Below are positions 24,080-36,556 of a stretch of 64,000 bases of DNA, piece by piece. The stretch is from the NCBI GenBank assembly GCA_050084985.1, contig JBITNC010000001.1:195982001-196046000 (forward strand). The letters run 5' to 3'. The translations under genes and the position numbers were made by a program. The notes below the pieces were generated by a model. That model had not been told where the DNA came from. It worked only from the letters and a program-made list of their open reading frames with translations, and searched no databases. Numbering within the stretch: position 1 is the stretch's first letter; every line of letters starts with the position of its first letter. Origin of the DNA: Nageia nagi. Lineage: Eukaryota; Pinophyta.

Positions 24080-26200
24080 TTAATGTGAAGTACTTACCAT
24101 ACCAAGGAATCCTTTAGGTTGTAAAGTTGGTAAAGGATTTGTGAATATCTCCAACTATTTATTATCAAGATGTATAAGCCCATCATTTATAGTAGTATTA
24201 TCATCCATCCAAATTGCTTTCTCGTTAATAAAATCTTGGACAATATTTCTTAAAACCCTACAATTTCTTGTTAGGTATCCTAGAGTCCTATGATGATTAC
24301 AAAATTCCCCATATCTATAATTTTTCGGCACACCTTTAGAAAAATGAGATTGAATAATTGGTGGAAGCTCAATAAGATCTTCTCTTTAACACATTAAGAA
24401 TATTATTGATAATACTAGTTAAAGTTATAAATTTCCTTTGATATTTATTATTTCTTTTATCAATATTATATACTTTAGGTTTTTTTATCATTTTTTAAAT
24501 TTTTTACTTTCTTTTCATAAGTTTGAAGTTTTTATTATGCATGTCATAAATTTTCTTTATACAAGCCTCTTTTTTAAACAAGGTATAAACCATTTCACCC
24601 TATGTCAAATCATGGTTAGAAATAACTAATAACTTATATATAGGTAATAAAGCATTTGGAAATATATCTTTCAAATCTTGCTCAGGCATAGTGAACTTAT
24701 TAGTAGTTTGTTTCCATATTTTCACAAAATTAGAAAGATTGGTTAGGTAGTTGCTTAATTGTACACAAATATTTGAATTGAACCTTTTTTACAATATTGT
24801 ATCTAAATTATTTCAAAAATTGGTGTATCAAATCTTCATGTTTATCAATACTCTTTTCAAGAAGAAGAAAATACCATTTCAAATCATAATCTTGCACACT
24901 CTTTTTACCAAGAAGCACTTTAGAAACAATTTTGGTAGTCAAAGTATGTTTCCAACAAAATAAGAAATCATCTTTATCATCATTAAGTAATTCCTTTTCT
25001 AATTTTTGAATTCTTTCCTATGTTGTTTTGATAGTCTTTGATATTAGAGGTGTTTGGGATTGGAAAATAGGTGTGTTAGCTATCGAGGGTGGTGGAGGGG
25101 TTTGAGGTGGAACATTAATATTTGGAAATGAAGAGTTATTTGCATTAATAAGCTCTTTTTCATTAAGTGATACAAATGACCCTATTCTATTTATCCTTTC
25201 ATGATCAAGTTTATCAAGCAATTCTGACATAAACTCTAGTTATCTTTTAGAACTAGCTTTATAAAATAATGTAGTTTCTTAAGAATCTTGAAGGATTTCA
25301 AGTTTAATATTATATTCTTCTTATGACCAACCAGGGTGAAATTTATAAGAATTATTAAAAGTATCACTAAGTTGTTGCTTAATTTTTAAACTAGGATCTT
25401 TATTTTGTAAAATACCCTTACCTTTTTTAGAAAGCATACCTATTTTGTAATGTTTACAGTTATGGATTAGGTATTCATAATCATCATCACTTTTTGTACC
25501 ATCATCCTTGATATTTATTTCACTTAGAGGCTTTGTAACATCTTATTACATGCCTCTAACAGTGTGTGCAATCTTGCATGTCATTGATAGCATATTGATT
25601 AATAGTAGAAACCCTTAGTTTTGAAGAACCTACATTTTCATAAGAAAATAAACTATCCAAGGACTACAAAGTTACATATTTTGCTTATAATAAATCATAA
25701 TTTATCAAAATATCAATAACAATTTCAACATTATGAGTAAGAAAATACTCTAAATTTTCTTTATCAGATAATAATTGCTTTATAGAGTGAATATAGCTAG
25801 GAATTCTATCCAACTCTTTCAATTTTAGCATTACTATCAAAATTATCATCATGACTATTCAAAATCACATTTTAAAATTTAGCATGATCAATATTTGTAT
25901 CAAATTTGTGAGGAGTTTTACCAATAATATCAATTTTCTTGCTAGAACTTATAGATTCAATATCACTATGTGCATTAGGATCCACATGGTTATAAGGATG
26001 AGGCTCATGTAAAGGTAATTCAAGATTATTCCTAACACTTCTCCAAATATCATTAAAATGAACCTTACCCCTAGAGACCTTAGGTTGTTCTACATTCCAA
26101 TAAATTTTTGAAACATAAGTAGAAAAAACCCTAGCTTTGTCATTTTATCTAGTTATTATTCAAATAGCTATAGGTAAGGGAACAAATAATAATGAAAATG
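24080..26200 (-). pseudogene. Element I gag, minus strand, broken
   Basis: Polyprotein-like on the minus strand. A proline-rich stretch (PPQTPPPPSIANTP, near 25,110-25,060) lies between a charged region (MSELLDKLDHERINRIGSF) and a capsid-like region (FLLLEKSIDKHEDLIHQFLK, near 24,860-24,800). The finger CNHHRTLGYLTRNCRVLRN near 24,300-24,250 resembles the 'CxxHxxxGHxxxxC' form of Tat/Athila gags, with its second His replaced by Tyr (a C-to-T type change). Upstream, an acidic part (HPYNHVDPNAHSDIESISSS) lies near 26,000. Several stops and a probable frame change; protease and RT do not follow. Confidence 0.6.
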
Positions 26201-26254
26201 GATTCATGAATTTTTAGAAAGGATTCCCTAGAACAAGATCTAGGTGTGTAAGAC

Positions 26255-26271
26255 TATCAGGTTCACCAAAA
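26255..26271 (-). promoter_or_regulatory. Primer-binding-like site of element I
   Basis: On the minus strand, ttttggtgaacctgata follows the LTR end TTCTACA. It matches the start of the site in element C (ttttggtgaaccca at 34,165). The tRNA partner was not identified. Confidence 0.6.
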
Positions 26272-27003
26272 TGTAGAACTCAAATTATGAAATTATACAT
26301 AAACATAATTAAATAAATAGTCTATAATATACAACTAAATATACAATAAGCATTATATCATATCATAATATATATACATGAAATGCATGAACCTAATATA
26401 GAGTGCATGTGTAATCCTTAAAAGTAAATAGCAATAAATCTTTGAAGGATTGGGATTAGATTTGGGATGAGCTCATGATGGATCTTTGTAAGAGAAGATC
26501 AATGAGTCAAACACCAAAATAAAGAACTCTCAATATAGAACATGCATGTCACCAATGATGTAGAGAAAGAATGTTACTAACTGCATGAAATTGGATGAAT
26601 CATGTTGTATGTAAAATATAGAAAGTTTAGAGCTCAAAGTATAACATGTTCTCAAGATAGGTGTCCTCTAAATATATCGTTATAGTTGAAAACCACCTAG
26701 TAAAGTTCTTTATCATATCAAAATAATTTTCTCTTATGAAAATCAACCTATTCCACCTGTATTTATTTCTTGAAAATGACATAGAGAGGAATGAGACTGA
26801 CTCCCAACAATGATAAAAATCTTTATTGTATTCAAGATAACTTAAAATACGAGCCATGATAAATGATATTGCTTTGGTCCTAACACATGGTATTCCATTG
26901 TAATATCATATTTATCTTGACTTATGTTTTATTTTCATTAATCATTTAAGAATTCTAAATATGATTTATTAAATCAATAATAAATCATTTATAGGCATCT
27001 ACA
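26272..27003 (-). repeat. 5' LTR of element I
   Basis: 732 bp. Read on the minus strand it begins TGTAGATGCC (27,003 downward) and ends AGTTCTACA (26,272), i.e. TGT...ACA, followed by the primer-like site. On its right, ggaac adjoins element H. The 76-codon open stretch at 26,857-26,627 inside it is presumably chance. Confidence 0.65.
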
Positions 27004-27935
27004 GGAACTATCCCATTTAGATAAAAATAAAGAGCAGTTAATCCTAGGATTGAAGAAATGATGAAACAAGAGTTAATTAAGTTCCTTCATAGAGGAATAA
27101 TATTTTATATTAAAAATACTAATTGAATCTCCAATGTAGTACCAAGATATCATTATGTATTATCTAGTTGTGGATTTTATAAATCTAAACTAGGCATCCT
27201 TGAAGGATCATTACCCAGTTCCACTCATGGACTAAATCTTGCACATAGTAGCTAGAGTACAATGGTTTTCTTTAATAGATGGATTATCAAGTTTTAATAA
27301 GATAAGGATAAAGGATAGTGAACAATATAAGACTACATTTACAATTAATTGAGGTACTTTTTCCTTTAAAATAATACCCTTTGGTATGTTAAATATTGGT
27401 GAAACCTTTCAAAATGCTTTAGATTATGCTTTTTTCCACTAATCAAAAAGATAATTTTGGTTTATATTGATGACATTACTATCTTTTAAAAATTCAAAAG
27501 ATATCACTTAGATCACCACAAATTTATGTTTGAGAAATGTAGAGCTCTTGGTATTTATCTAAATGCAAAAAAATTAGTCTTTATAGTTAAAGAAGGCAAG
27601 TTGTTAGGCATGTAGTTTCTAAAAAAAGGGATGGCTATTGATCCATAAAGATTGATAGCTATAAGAAACATTCATTTACCTTATAACAATAAAGCTCTCC
27701 AATCATTCCTAAGTTATATTATTTTTATTAAAAAACTTATTCATGATTTTTTTCAAATTATTAGGCCAATTTCATACATGGTCAAGAAAGATGTGCCATT
27801 CTTATGAACACTTGAAGCAAGGTAATCATTTAATAGTATCAAGGAATCTACTCTTAATACTTCTATTTTAAGGAACCCTAATTTCAATAAGAATTTTATA
27901 GTATACACTATGAGATCAAATAAAATTATTGCAAC
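27004..27935 (+). pseudogene. Element H reverse transcriptase, split by element B
   Basis: MMKQELIKFLHRGIIF and NTN.ISNVVP open the RT palm; NNTLWYVKYW/VYIDDITIF supply the active-site YIDD at about 27,455-27,475; KCRALGIYLNAKKLVF, KEGKLLGM and VKKDVPFL follow in order. It ends FIVYTMRSNKIIAT, the start of RNase H, exactly where B's LTR begins. Stops and at least one frame change are present. Continues at 53,746. H is a gypsy element of the group with YIDD and a GKLLGHIVS-type connection. Confidence 0.8.
27931..27935. repeat. Target duplication of element B, left copy
   Basis: GCAAC; the right copy at 53,746-53,750 is ACAAC (one mismatch). Removing B and one copy restores a continuous frame of H (..KIIAT-IHTYKGKYE..). 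Confidence 0.65.
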
Positions 27936-28852
27936 TATAATATCCCCATTTTATGGTGTTTTCCTCATTTCACCATTAATAAATAGGAAAATTATTGTAG
28001 GAGTACTTTTGGTTATTTTAGGTGTTATTTGGCCAATTAATTATAAATTCCATATGGAGAGTAGTTTACTACTTCAATTATGGAATGTTGGGCCTTTAGT
28101 CAACATATCATGTATACAAATATACCAATAATGATGTGCTTATGATACCATGGCCATTATAATTTTAAACACAATATTAATCTCGAATAATGAGGCATTG
28201 CATACTCCTATCCTTGATGACTATAACATTAGCATTAGATGGTCCACTTGTTAATAATGCTTTCCTCTTCAAGTTAGAGTATCCATCTAGGTGATTAGAT
28301 TGACTTTGAGGTACTATGAAGACTCCTATGATTGGACATGGCACTCTTGGAGAGATATTTAGCATCCCAAAGCATTTAAAGGCTCCCCACACATGGATTT
28401 TTAGTTAATGAGGTCTTCTAGACCTCTAAATTGAGTATTTTGTATCCCTAGGATCCTACATCACACTCTTAGAGGCTTTCTAGCACATGAAATTGATATT
28501 GAGGCATCTTAAAGTCTCTCCTAATATAATATTGGCATTCTTTTCCCTTGGATGTGATTAATCCCATCCTAAGGCATCCTATCCTATATGTTGGTATTAA
28601 GAGTGCAAGGATCACTATTGTAAGATGTTGAATCAACTCAACTCAAGATTATAAGATCAACCACTTAGTCTATAAAATGAGGATGTTTATGAAACATGAG
28701 ATATGTTGAATATATGATTAAACCCCCCTTTTTGGATTGAGTATCACAACTCCATCTTTGCCACTTGTACATGCCAATCTACATTTAAGGTATTGAGGTG
28801 TGAAAGATAGCCTCTTACTTAGTCCATCCATTAGGTAGTAGTGTTATGCATA
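27936..28852 (+). repeat. 5' LTR of element B, first piece
   Basis: Begins TATAATATCCCCATTTTATGG, paired with 52,313 onwards (CATAATATCCCCATTTTATGG). Parallel blocks continue throughout, e.g. ttatttggccaattaattataa (28,027; 52,406), ccacttgtacatgccaatctaca (28,760) and ccacttgtagacaccagtctaca (53,150). Divergence is high. Confidence 0.85.
28844..28852. repeat. Candidate target duplication of J, left copy
   Basis: TTATGCATA at the left break of B's LTR; the same 9-mer is at 48,594-48,602 at the right break. Confidence 0.7.
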
Positions 28853-29156
28853 GTGGCAAATATTTGCCAATAGGATAATATTAGGTTTTTAATGTTAAAA
28901 TATTTTGAAAATTTAAACCTTGGATATTGCACCATTTAGCCTGAATTTTTCAAGAACAAAAAAAATTATGGGTTAGCTCACCAATATTTTATAATTTTTT
29001 TTATAAAGATAAGTGCAAATAGCCACATATACCTCCTATACTTTCGCAAGGAATTGCCTTGAAAGAAAAAATTTTATGGATGAAATTTCCAATTATACCC
29101 TATATATAAAGTTTATTATATAGGCTAGATATACCATTTAAATTTTTCAAATTCTC

Positions 29157-29640
29157 CAAGATGCTTGTTTGGGAGGGATTGCAGATGCTCAGTAATGCTT
29201 TATTATAGACACTCGATAATGTTTTATTGTAGATGCTCAATGGTGTGATATTTATGACTCTCATCTATATAGAATTGAATATGCTTGCTTGTGTAAGATT
29301 GAAGATGCTTATCAGTAAGGGATTGAAGATGCTCATACATGTGAGATTGAGGATGCTCATTTTTGATAAATTAGAGCCACTCATCAATGCAAATTGGCAA
29401 TATCTCATCTATAAAAAAATTTATATGCTCATGAATGCAACATTGCAGATGCTTGTTTAAGCAATATTATAGATGCTTGTCTATGCAATATTACAAATGC
29501 TCATCTTTATGAAATTGTAGATGCTCATCTATGCAATACTACAAATGCTTATTTGTTGAATATTGTAGAGACTTATCTATTGAATATTGAAGATGCTTTC
29601 CCTATAGTATTAAAAATGCTTATCTAATAGAGTAATTCAA
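29157..29640. repeat. 24-bp tandem array, left subterminal
   Basis: About 20 degenerate units of the form atgctcatctatgcaatattacag; the best run at 29,450-29,600 keeps an exact 24-bp step. Because 24 is a multiple of three, it stays open for 75 codons (29,233) with an 8-residue 'MLI..' rhythm, which I do not regard as a gene. Confidence 0.9.
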
Positions 29641-29962
29641 CTGTAAGACAACCTTCATAATCTAATTTTTTATTAGTAGATTTTGATTTTTTAGATATTG
29701 TAAATACTCATTTGTGATAGATTGTAGAATCTAATCTCTGAGGAGTGGTTCTTACTAAAAAATTAAAGGGAAAGAAATAGGATAATCATCTTGTTAAAAA
29801 ATTTGGAAAGTATTTCATGTGTGGGTAGGCATGGACATCTGGTAATATGATTGTTACAAGTTCCTTTATGCAATCACTTATTCTTTTGCTTTTACACATT
29901 AATAGTTTAATCATGTTTTAGTCATCATATGCTTAGGAATATACTTGTATATAGAAAACACA

Positions 29963-30187
29963 ATTGATCCTAATTTTCCACTACATGAGGATATTTTAGA
30001 GAAAACTATTGATCCAAATAAGTAGCTAATTGAATATATTTTTGAAAATTTCATTGATCCAAATATGCCACTACTTAAAGATATTTTTGAAAATACAGCT
30101 AATCTTGATATGAGACAACTTGAAGATAACATTGATAACTATGTCAATCTTGATATCCCATCACTTGAAGAAATATTTGATGATGAT
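29963..30187 (+). repeat. Five 45-bp repeats encoding an acidic 15-residue unit
   Basis: Units start at 29,963, 30,008, 30,053, 30,098 and 30,143, exactly 45 bp apart. The encoded unit follows the pattern (I/A/V)(D/N)(P/L)(N/D)..L.(E/K)(D/E)I(F/L)E.. , e.g. IDPNMPLLKDIFENT. The second unit has one TAG stop. It leads into the transposase region. Confidence 0.9.
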
Positions 30188-31699
30188 ATGCATGAAAATG
30201 ATAATATTTTAAACCACAAAAGCATAGATTTTGCACCCAATGCAGCTACTGCAACTCCTAAAACTCCTATTGAAATTCAAACTATTGAATCTGAAAAGGT
30301 ATAGAAAATATACAAAAACCTAAATCTACAGGTAGTGCTTCATAAAAAGCTAGGAAAAAACAAAGTCATTGGTCTATTGGTAGATCATTTAAGGAAGAAT
30401 AGTTATCGTGATTTCCATTCATTGTCCCTATGATTCCTGAGAATGGTGACCCACCAACAAAATGTAAATGTGATATTTGTTCATGGAAATTAGGAAGGGA
30501 TCAAAATATACAACTTAAATATGATATGATTGAAAAACATTATGGAAAGGCATATATGAAAATAATAGATCAACATGGAATAGTTAGAAAAAAACAAATA
30601 GTAAAGGATGAGACTAAATGTTTCCATAAGAAATATGAAATTGAATATAATAATATGTTGGAAGAAAAATAAATTCATGATCAAACTGGAGCAACAATTA
30701 CATCGCAATATAGAAAAAGAAAAGATAAAATATTGGTTTCAAAAAGTTTAAAATTTACTATTATATTTTATCTTCTAAAACAAGGTATACCAATAACATA
30801 ATTTTATGATTATAAAATACTTTTTGATTTAGCAGGTGTGTAGCACCTCCCAAGTTCTCATTTTTTTTATCAAAGTGGGTGGGAAATGGCTAAATTTCTT
30901 GCATTGGTCAAAAAGAAAGATTTAAAGGAAAGTATTAAAAAAATAAGATTCAGTTCTTTATCAATTAATGAGGTAACTATGATAGATAGCACATCTTGGG
31001 TATGTATACATGTTTACACATTCATCAAACACATTAGAAAACCCATATACTAACAATACATAGAATGGAAGAAGCTTGTAATTTAGAAAATATTTTCAAC
31101 CTTGTTGTAACTAGTTTGGAAGAGATTTATAATTTGGATGATGTAGAAATTGTGAGAAAGCTAATATGTGTGGGTCCAAATGGTGCTTTAGTAATGCAAG
31201 GAAAGAGAAATGGACTTTGTATTTATCTTCAAACATAATTACTCTGTATATGATTCCTATTCATTGTATGGCTCATAGATTAAACCTTGCATACAAAATA
31301 GTAAGCACACATACTTGTGTGGCCAAAGTGGAGGAATTTATAGATTAAGTGTATTCTTATTTTTCAAAAAGCTCCAAAAGGAATATCAAATTCCAACAAT
31401 TTTCTCTTGGAAAATCTAATGGAAAAAGAATGTTAAAATATGTTGACACTAGATGGATTTCAATGTTAAACCTATAGAAAGAGTATTTGACCAATATAAA
31501 TTTTTGACATGTTTCTTTTACCAAAATAGAAGATTTATTAATAGATCTAAAGATTTATTGTATTGCATGATAGAATTGGAAACACTGTTGATATTATGTA
31601 GAATGATAACAATGTTATATGAAATGAACAAATTGATCAAGATGACTTAAGAGATATCTATATATATAATTGATTTCATAAGTGAATAGAAATGGGTAA

Positions 31700-31910
31700 G
31701 CTAGACTATAATAGTTCATTATAATTGTAAATTCACTATTAGTATCTTTTGGCTTGATTTTACACTATTATAATTGTAAATTCACTATAATGAACTTGGT
31801 ATATTGAATGGGTTGTTAAGCAAAATAATGAACTTGGTAAATTCACTATTAGAATTTTAAATAAAAAAGATTTGATTTAATAGTTTGGATCTTTTGGCTT
31901 GATAATGGTT
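31700..31910. repeat. Local repeats interrupting the transposase
   Basis: ttataattgtaaattcacta occurs twice and aatgaacttggta twice, with two copies of tcttttggcttgat (about 31,748 and 31,900). Coding signal drops out between about 31,690 and 31,920, so this is probably a local duplication. Confidence 0.6.
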
Positions 31911-32559
31911 GGTTAATTTAAAGAATTATTGAATGCATTAGAAACTAGTTCTATAACATGATTGTGGAAAAAAATATATCCAAGTAGTATGTTATGAGAT
32001 TCAATGTTAGAGTATTTCAATTTATACAAACTTTATCAAATAATGATTTTAGATTTCATGGAAGATGAAAGAAGTTTTAGTGCTTTACAGTATGTTAAAT
32101 CAAAAATATGAAATAGATTGGAAAAAAATCTTGAAATTTGTTTGAGAATTTATGTTTCACATCATATGCTAAAAATGTTTCCCTATGATAGAGTAATAGC
32201 ATTATGGAAATCATTAAGAAAGAAAAAGGGAGTAAATCAAATAAATGAAAAGGAAGATGAGGATATCTTTATAGACCACATGTTGAATGTCTCAAAAGAT
32301 TCAAATGCATGCAATAATGGAGCTTGTTCTCTTATGAACATGTTCTAGCTACCATATATATGAGTTAATGTTTATACTAAGACCCTTGTAATGTAATTTG
32401 TTAGGAACTTCATGGATTTTTCCCTCTATGGGTGCAAGTAAATATTGGTTTTTAAACAATGTTATGTAGATATTGTATTTGAGATTTGTTAAATTAGATT
32501 AAATTAAATATACTTATTCTAATTTCTTTGATGAATGCATGCCTTTTGAATCTTGATAA

Positions 32560-32875
32560 TTAACATAGATGATTGGTAGTGTTTTTATATAGATGATTAT
32601 CATTATCTAGATATAGATAATCATCAATGTCTAGATACAAATGATCATTTTTATCTTAACACTAATGATCATCTATATCTTGAAATTGATACTTGTCTGT
32701 ATATTGAAACTGATGCTCATCTATATCTTAACATAGATGCTCATCTATGTTTTAATACAAATGATCATCATTATCTTGACATAGATAATCATTTGTATCA
32801 AGACACTAATGATCATCTATGTGATCATCTGTATCAAAATACTAATGATCATCAATGTTAATACATTGACTAATT
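32560..32875. repeat. 24-bp-type tandem array after the transposase
   Basis: Degenerate units with the palindromic core atgatcat (e.g. actaatgatcatctatatctt) at about 24-bp spacing. Same family as the arrays at 29.2 and 48.0-48.4 kb. Confidence 0.85.
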
Positions 32876-33371
32876 TTGCATTTGAAATTCAATATAAATC
32901 CTATGATTCAAAAATGATCTTAATGCCCATTCTAAATTTTTAATTATAATTAAATTTGAACATAGTTTACAATACAAATTATAAAAAACAATAATATAAA
33001 ACAAATATGTATGCAAACATTCTAAATTTTTAATTCAATCATGTTAATTGCTTTTCATTTAAATATTTCAATATCTTTCCATAATCAATACAAAATACGA
33101 TTTTAAATCACATATTTATGTAAATACATCATACATCCACAACATTTGCTCATAATTATACAAACTTTCAATGGTTTTTAAAAGAAACATACACAAAAAA
33201 TAGTTGTTCATACTTATGAAAATATTCAATGTACCCTAACAATTGCAATAATTGAAAAAAAAAATTGATTACATTATCAACAACACCATGACGAGAAATA
33301 ATAATAACACATTTTTTTAAAATTAAAAATATTTTGAAAAAGTTTTCATGAAACATGCATCATTCCATATC
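32876..33371. other. Non-coding part of J, left of element C
   Basis: AT-rich; taaatttttaatt repeated at 32,934 and 33,024. No gene seen. It continues at 44,898 once element C is removed. Confidence 0.5.
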
Positions 33372-33376
33372 CCCAC
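33372..33376. repeat. Target-site duplication of element C, left copy
   Basis: CCCAC, identical to 44,893-44,897. Confidence 0.95.
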
Positions 33377-34164
33377 TATTATCACCTAAAATTAATTTAT
33401 GTATTTAATTTAATACATTAGGAAATATGTGCCCACACTTATATATCTAGTTCAAGAATAGTAATGTTATTTTGGATATGATCAATATATATCATCAACA
33501 TACTATATTCTTATTTATGTAGGTACATGTCGACCTAAGGAGTAGGTCATATTATTATTTATATAAATAGGGATCTAATAGTAATTTTACATCAAGGAGA
33601 TACATGATCCCATATCTAGTCTTGATGATGACAATCTTTTAGGTGTCTCTTAACAACAACATTCAAGGCTAAGTTTTGGTACTTCCTTATCCGAGCATCT
33701 TGACAATTCTAAGCTTATCTAAGTATCAAATTGAGACCATTAAGAGTCTGTGTGGAGGCATAAAGTCAATTCAAAATGGACTACATTCTAATAAAGACTA
33801 TCGATGCTCCTTTGTAGATAAAAGTAGACCATCAATGCTCTTTCTAAGCATGAAATAGACCATCCATAGCCCTCTTTTTAGATCATCTTTCTCCATGACT
33901 TTGGATGCAGACTCTGTTAGTTATTGAAGCTTCATCACTATCTTTCATTCATCCATATTAGGTACATTCTATGAGGTAACTACACAAATTCAATCTTGTT
34001 TGGTAATATCATTTCAATTCTAGTTATTTATTATCTTCTATATCAAATTTTCTTATTATAAATTGCTATTTGTTAGCACAAAATTTACAAATAAATATAA
34101 TATTCTTTCAATACTATAGGTATTTAATTATTTGCATTCTCAAATACACTTTTATTTGTAAACA
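33377..34164 (+). repeat. 5' LTR of element C
   Basis: 788 bp; begins TATTATCACC (likely from TGTTATCACC), ends TTTGTAAACA. TATA-like tatataaatag near 33,558. Confidence 0.95.
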
Positions 34165-34186
34165 TTTTGGTGAACCCAATGTGAAC
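34165..34186 (+). promoter_or_regulatory. Primer binding site of element C
   Basis: ttttggtgaacccaatgtga directly after the LTR end. The tRNA is not assigned; it is not of the iMet type used by A, B and G. Confidence 0.7.
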
Positions 34187-34257
34187 CATAAGTAGTGGTG
34201 CTAAAACCCTAGGGTTTTAGTTAGGACTAATAAGTGATTTTGTGAGTTGTTTTAGAC

Positions 34258-35540
34258 ATGGATCAGTTAAGAGTATTCTTGTGAAGTCTTTCAAGAAGAC
34301 ATCTTGATGAGCTCTTAGGAGATATTCAGTGTGATAGACCAGAAGCATATAATCTAAGAGCCAACCATGATGATGGAAGTAAAATTGATAACATTTAGGC
34401 TACTATTGAGGGTATGCAAAGATAGATTAATCAACTAGCAAGAGGATCAGTTCAACCAAATAATTCAATTGAGTTTGTTAGCCCTCTATGTGATGAGATT
34501 CATTTATGCATGCCACCATTAGATTATAAAGATCCCAAGTTTTGTAAGTTTAGTGGGGAGGGAGATCCTAGGATACATTTGTAAGGATTTAAAGATGAGT
34601 GTGAACTCAAAATTGGTGTGGATTTGAGATTATAGGTAAAGTTCTTTCCTCATAGTTTAGAAGGAGAGGCTCATGAATGGTTCTATTCTCTACCTAAAAG
34701 GTCAATTACATCATTTCAAGAATTGAGTAACTTATTTCTAGAATAGTATAAACATAATATCAAGCATGAAGTCATTGTTTTGGATCTATGTGGTATGAGA
34801 TAAGTCATTAATGAAAATCTTAAAAAATTTGTTGTATGATTCAAGAAGACATGGCAACAAATCAAAATTAAGCTCACTAAAAAAGAGGTAAATAATATCT
34901 TCAAAGATGCTATCATATTATCCTTACAATCATATGTCATTGATTGTACACATTTAGCATTTTTTGATATAACATATAAGCTATTAGAAAAAGAAAAAGT
35001 ACTTGTAAAATTAGGGCTTATGAAGTATGGAGATGATGATAAACTTAGGGCCAATGATAAGCAGCTATAATCACCAAAGAAAGATAAATCCATTCATGTG
35101 TGTAGAAAAGGAAAATGAAAAGAAAGAAAAGAAATTCATAAAGTTTCCTATACCTCCCAAGTTTATCTTGAAAGATCTAATGTAAAAGGGAATATTGCAA
35201 AATGAGAGGAAAATGAATTAGTAAAGAGGCCAACATGGTATAAAGAAGATAGATATTGTGAATATCATCAAACCAAGGGGCATGCCACAAATGGATGTGG
35301 ATGCCTAAGAAACAAAATACAAAGGCTTATAGAGGATGGGTTCTATGTTTTTCCTACCAAAGTTAAAGATATAGGGGAAGAGTAGCATGTTAATGTAATT
35401 TTCCATGAAGAAGTGTGTGCAGCAATTACAAGAGGAAGATCAAGAGTAGCAACAAATCCTATCACATATGAAAAAGAGCTTCCAAAAGATCCAAGAAGTT
35501 TTGACCTCATTAAGAAACTCAAGAATACATAAGCTAAGGT
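34258..35540 (+). pseudogene. Element C gag, broken
   Basis: Start MDQLRVFL at 34,258 after the primer site. The capsid core runs about residues 80-220: FCKFSGEGDPRIHL, FFPHSLEGEAHEWFYSLPK and SFQELSNLFLE, the standard retrotransposon gag pattern. The finger YCEYHQTKGHATNGCGCLRN lies near 35,254-35,313. There are about ten in-frame stops, largely TAG, at Gln-like positions. The frame is the same as the protease part at 35,545. The minus-strand opening at 34,716-35,093 is its shadow. Confidence 0.85.
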
Positions 35541-35544
35541 TAGT

Positions 35545-36556
35545 TTGTTTGAATTACTTCAAATTTTAGAACTCAATAGAGAAATGATGAATCAGATTTT
35601 TAAGAATTGTCAGATAGATAGGAACATCTCAATCACTACTTTTGTAGAAAAGGCAAAAATATGGAGTAAAGGGGATGTTATAACTTTTCACCCTAGTGAA
35701 AGGCCTAGCAAGGATGTAACCTGGTTACATCCACCATTATTTATTTTAGTAAAAATATTTGGCAATATAGTTAAGAGATCATTAATAGATAGTGGGGTAA
35801 CTTTCAATATTACCACCACTCACTTATTTTCATAGTTTGACCCAGATTTATTACCTCCAAAAGAAGAGACTACCATGAGAGTTAAGGGGCTTGATGGTGT
35901 TCCAAAGAAATGTGTAAGAATCATCACACTTTTAATCAAAGTAGGAAACAAGGTACTTCAAACCATTTTCTACATTATAGATGGAAAACCTTATTTTAAT
36001 TTTATTTTTGGGAGACATTGGATAGATGACATGGAAGGAGTAGCATCCACTTTGCATAAATGTTTCAAATTTTATTTTGAAGGAAATGTTTTCAAGGTAG
36101 AATAAGATGAGTTGATATCTAGGTAGTGTAATTATATTCTCCCTGATAGATTTATTCTATATGATGCAGAAGATGAGGCTATCCTAGCTAAGAATGATCA
36201 TATTTATAGAAAAGTATTACAGAGAATTAACATTAGGGATATCAAGTTTGGTTCATACACCATCACAAATGTTAATAACATTAGTCTAAAGAGAGATTTG
36301 GATGGATGGTAGGAGGCTCATTAAAAGGATCACTCATGTTCCTCTAGGATCCATAAAGATCATTGGTGGTCCTCTTTAGAAGAAATCATAGAGGAAAATA
36401 AATATTGCATCATTCCATATCATGGAGATGGTCACGATGGTCAGGTTAGTCATTCATTATTAATGCAAGAAGAAGAATGGGTAAGATATGATCAAAATTG
36501 CTTTGTTAATGAATGTGAAATTGATGATGAAGATGTAATACATGCTATAGACTTAT
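35545..36556 (+). pseudogene. Element C protease and linker
   Basis: Same frame as gag. RSLIDSGVTFNITTTHLFS (35,775-35,831) retains the catalytic D-S-G triad of the retropepsin. FNFIFGRHWIDDMEGV (35,998-36,045) is the C-terminal 'lG..W' signature. A TAG splits the two at 35,833. An acidic linker with several stops follows to 36,556, where the frame changes (+1) into the RT part. Confidence 0.8.

Larger units (their letters stand above)
21355..27003 (-). mobile_element. Element I: minus-strand gypsy element with antisense PMD gene
   Basis: Minimum extent. On the minus strand: 5' LTR (26,272-27,003), primer-like site, gag (about 26,200-24,080), then no pol, then the PMD gene on the opposite strand (21,355-23,095). 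Protease, RT and integrase appear deleted. It sits directly against element H's RT at 27,004, so it seems to be inserted into H, but H's left part and I's 3' LTR were not found. The gag zinc-finger type and the antisense PMD suggest the Tat group, as for E. Confidence 0.55.
29963..32347 (+). pseudogene. hAT-type transposase, broken
   Basis: Order of parts: acidic 15-residue repeats; a BED-like zinc region KCKCDICSWKLGR...KYDMIEKHYGK (30,466-30,550); RNase-H-like core with SSLSINEVTMIDSTSWV (about 30,956-31,005), where the family's first catalytic Asp (DE) reads Asn; VGPNGALVMQG (31,171-31,205), where the second Asp also reads Asn; IHCMAHRLNLAYKIVS (31,259-31,307) and TRWISMLNPIERV (31,450-31,487), both strongly hAT; then ERSFSALQYVKSKI...FPYDRVIALWKSLRK (32,068-32,215), the C-terminal dimerisation domain. 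Frameshifts and stops separate the parts. Both Asp-to-Asn changes are G-to-A type. Confidence 0.85.

Noticed and set aside
29233-29460. Apparent 75-codon protein with 8-residue repeats
   Set aside because: Produced by the 24-bp tandem array; no other coding evidence.
34716-35093. 125-codon minus-strand open frame
   Set aside because: Shadow of element C's gag on the plus strand; no family signal on the minus strand.
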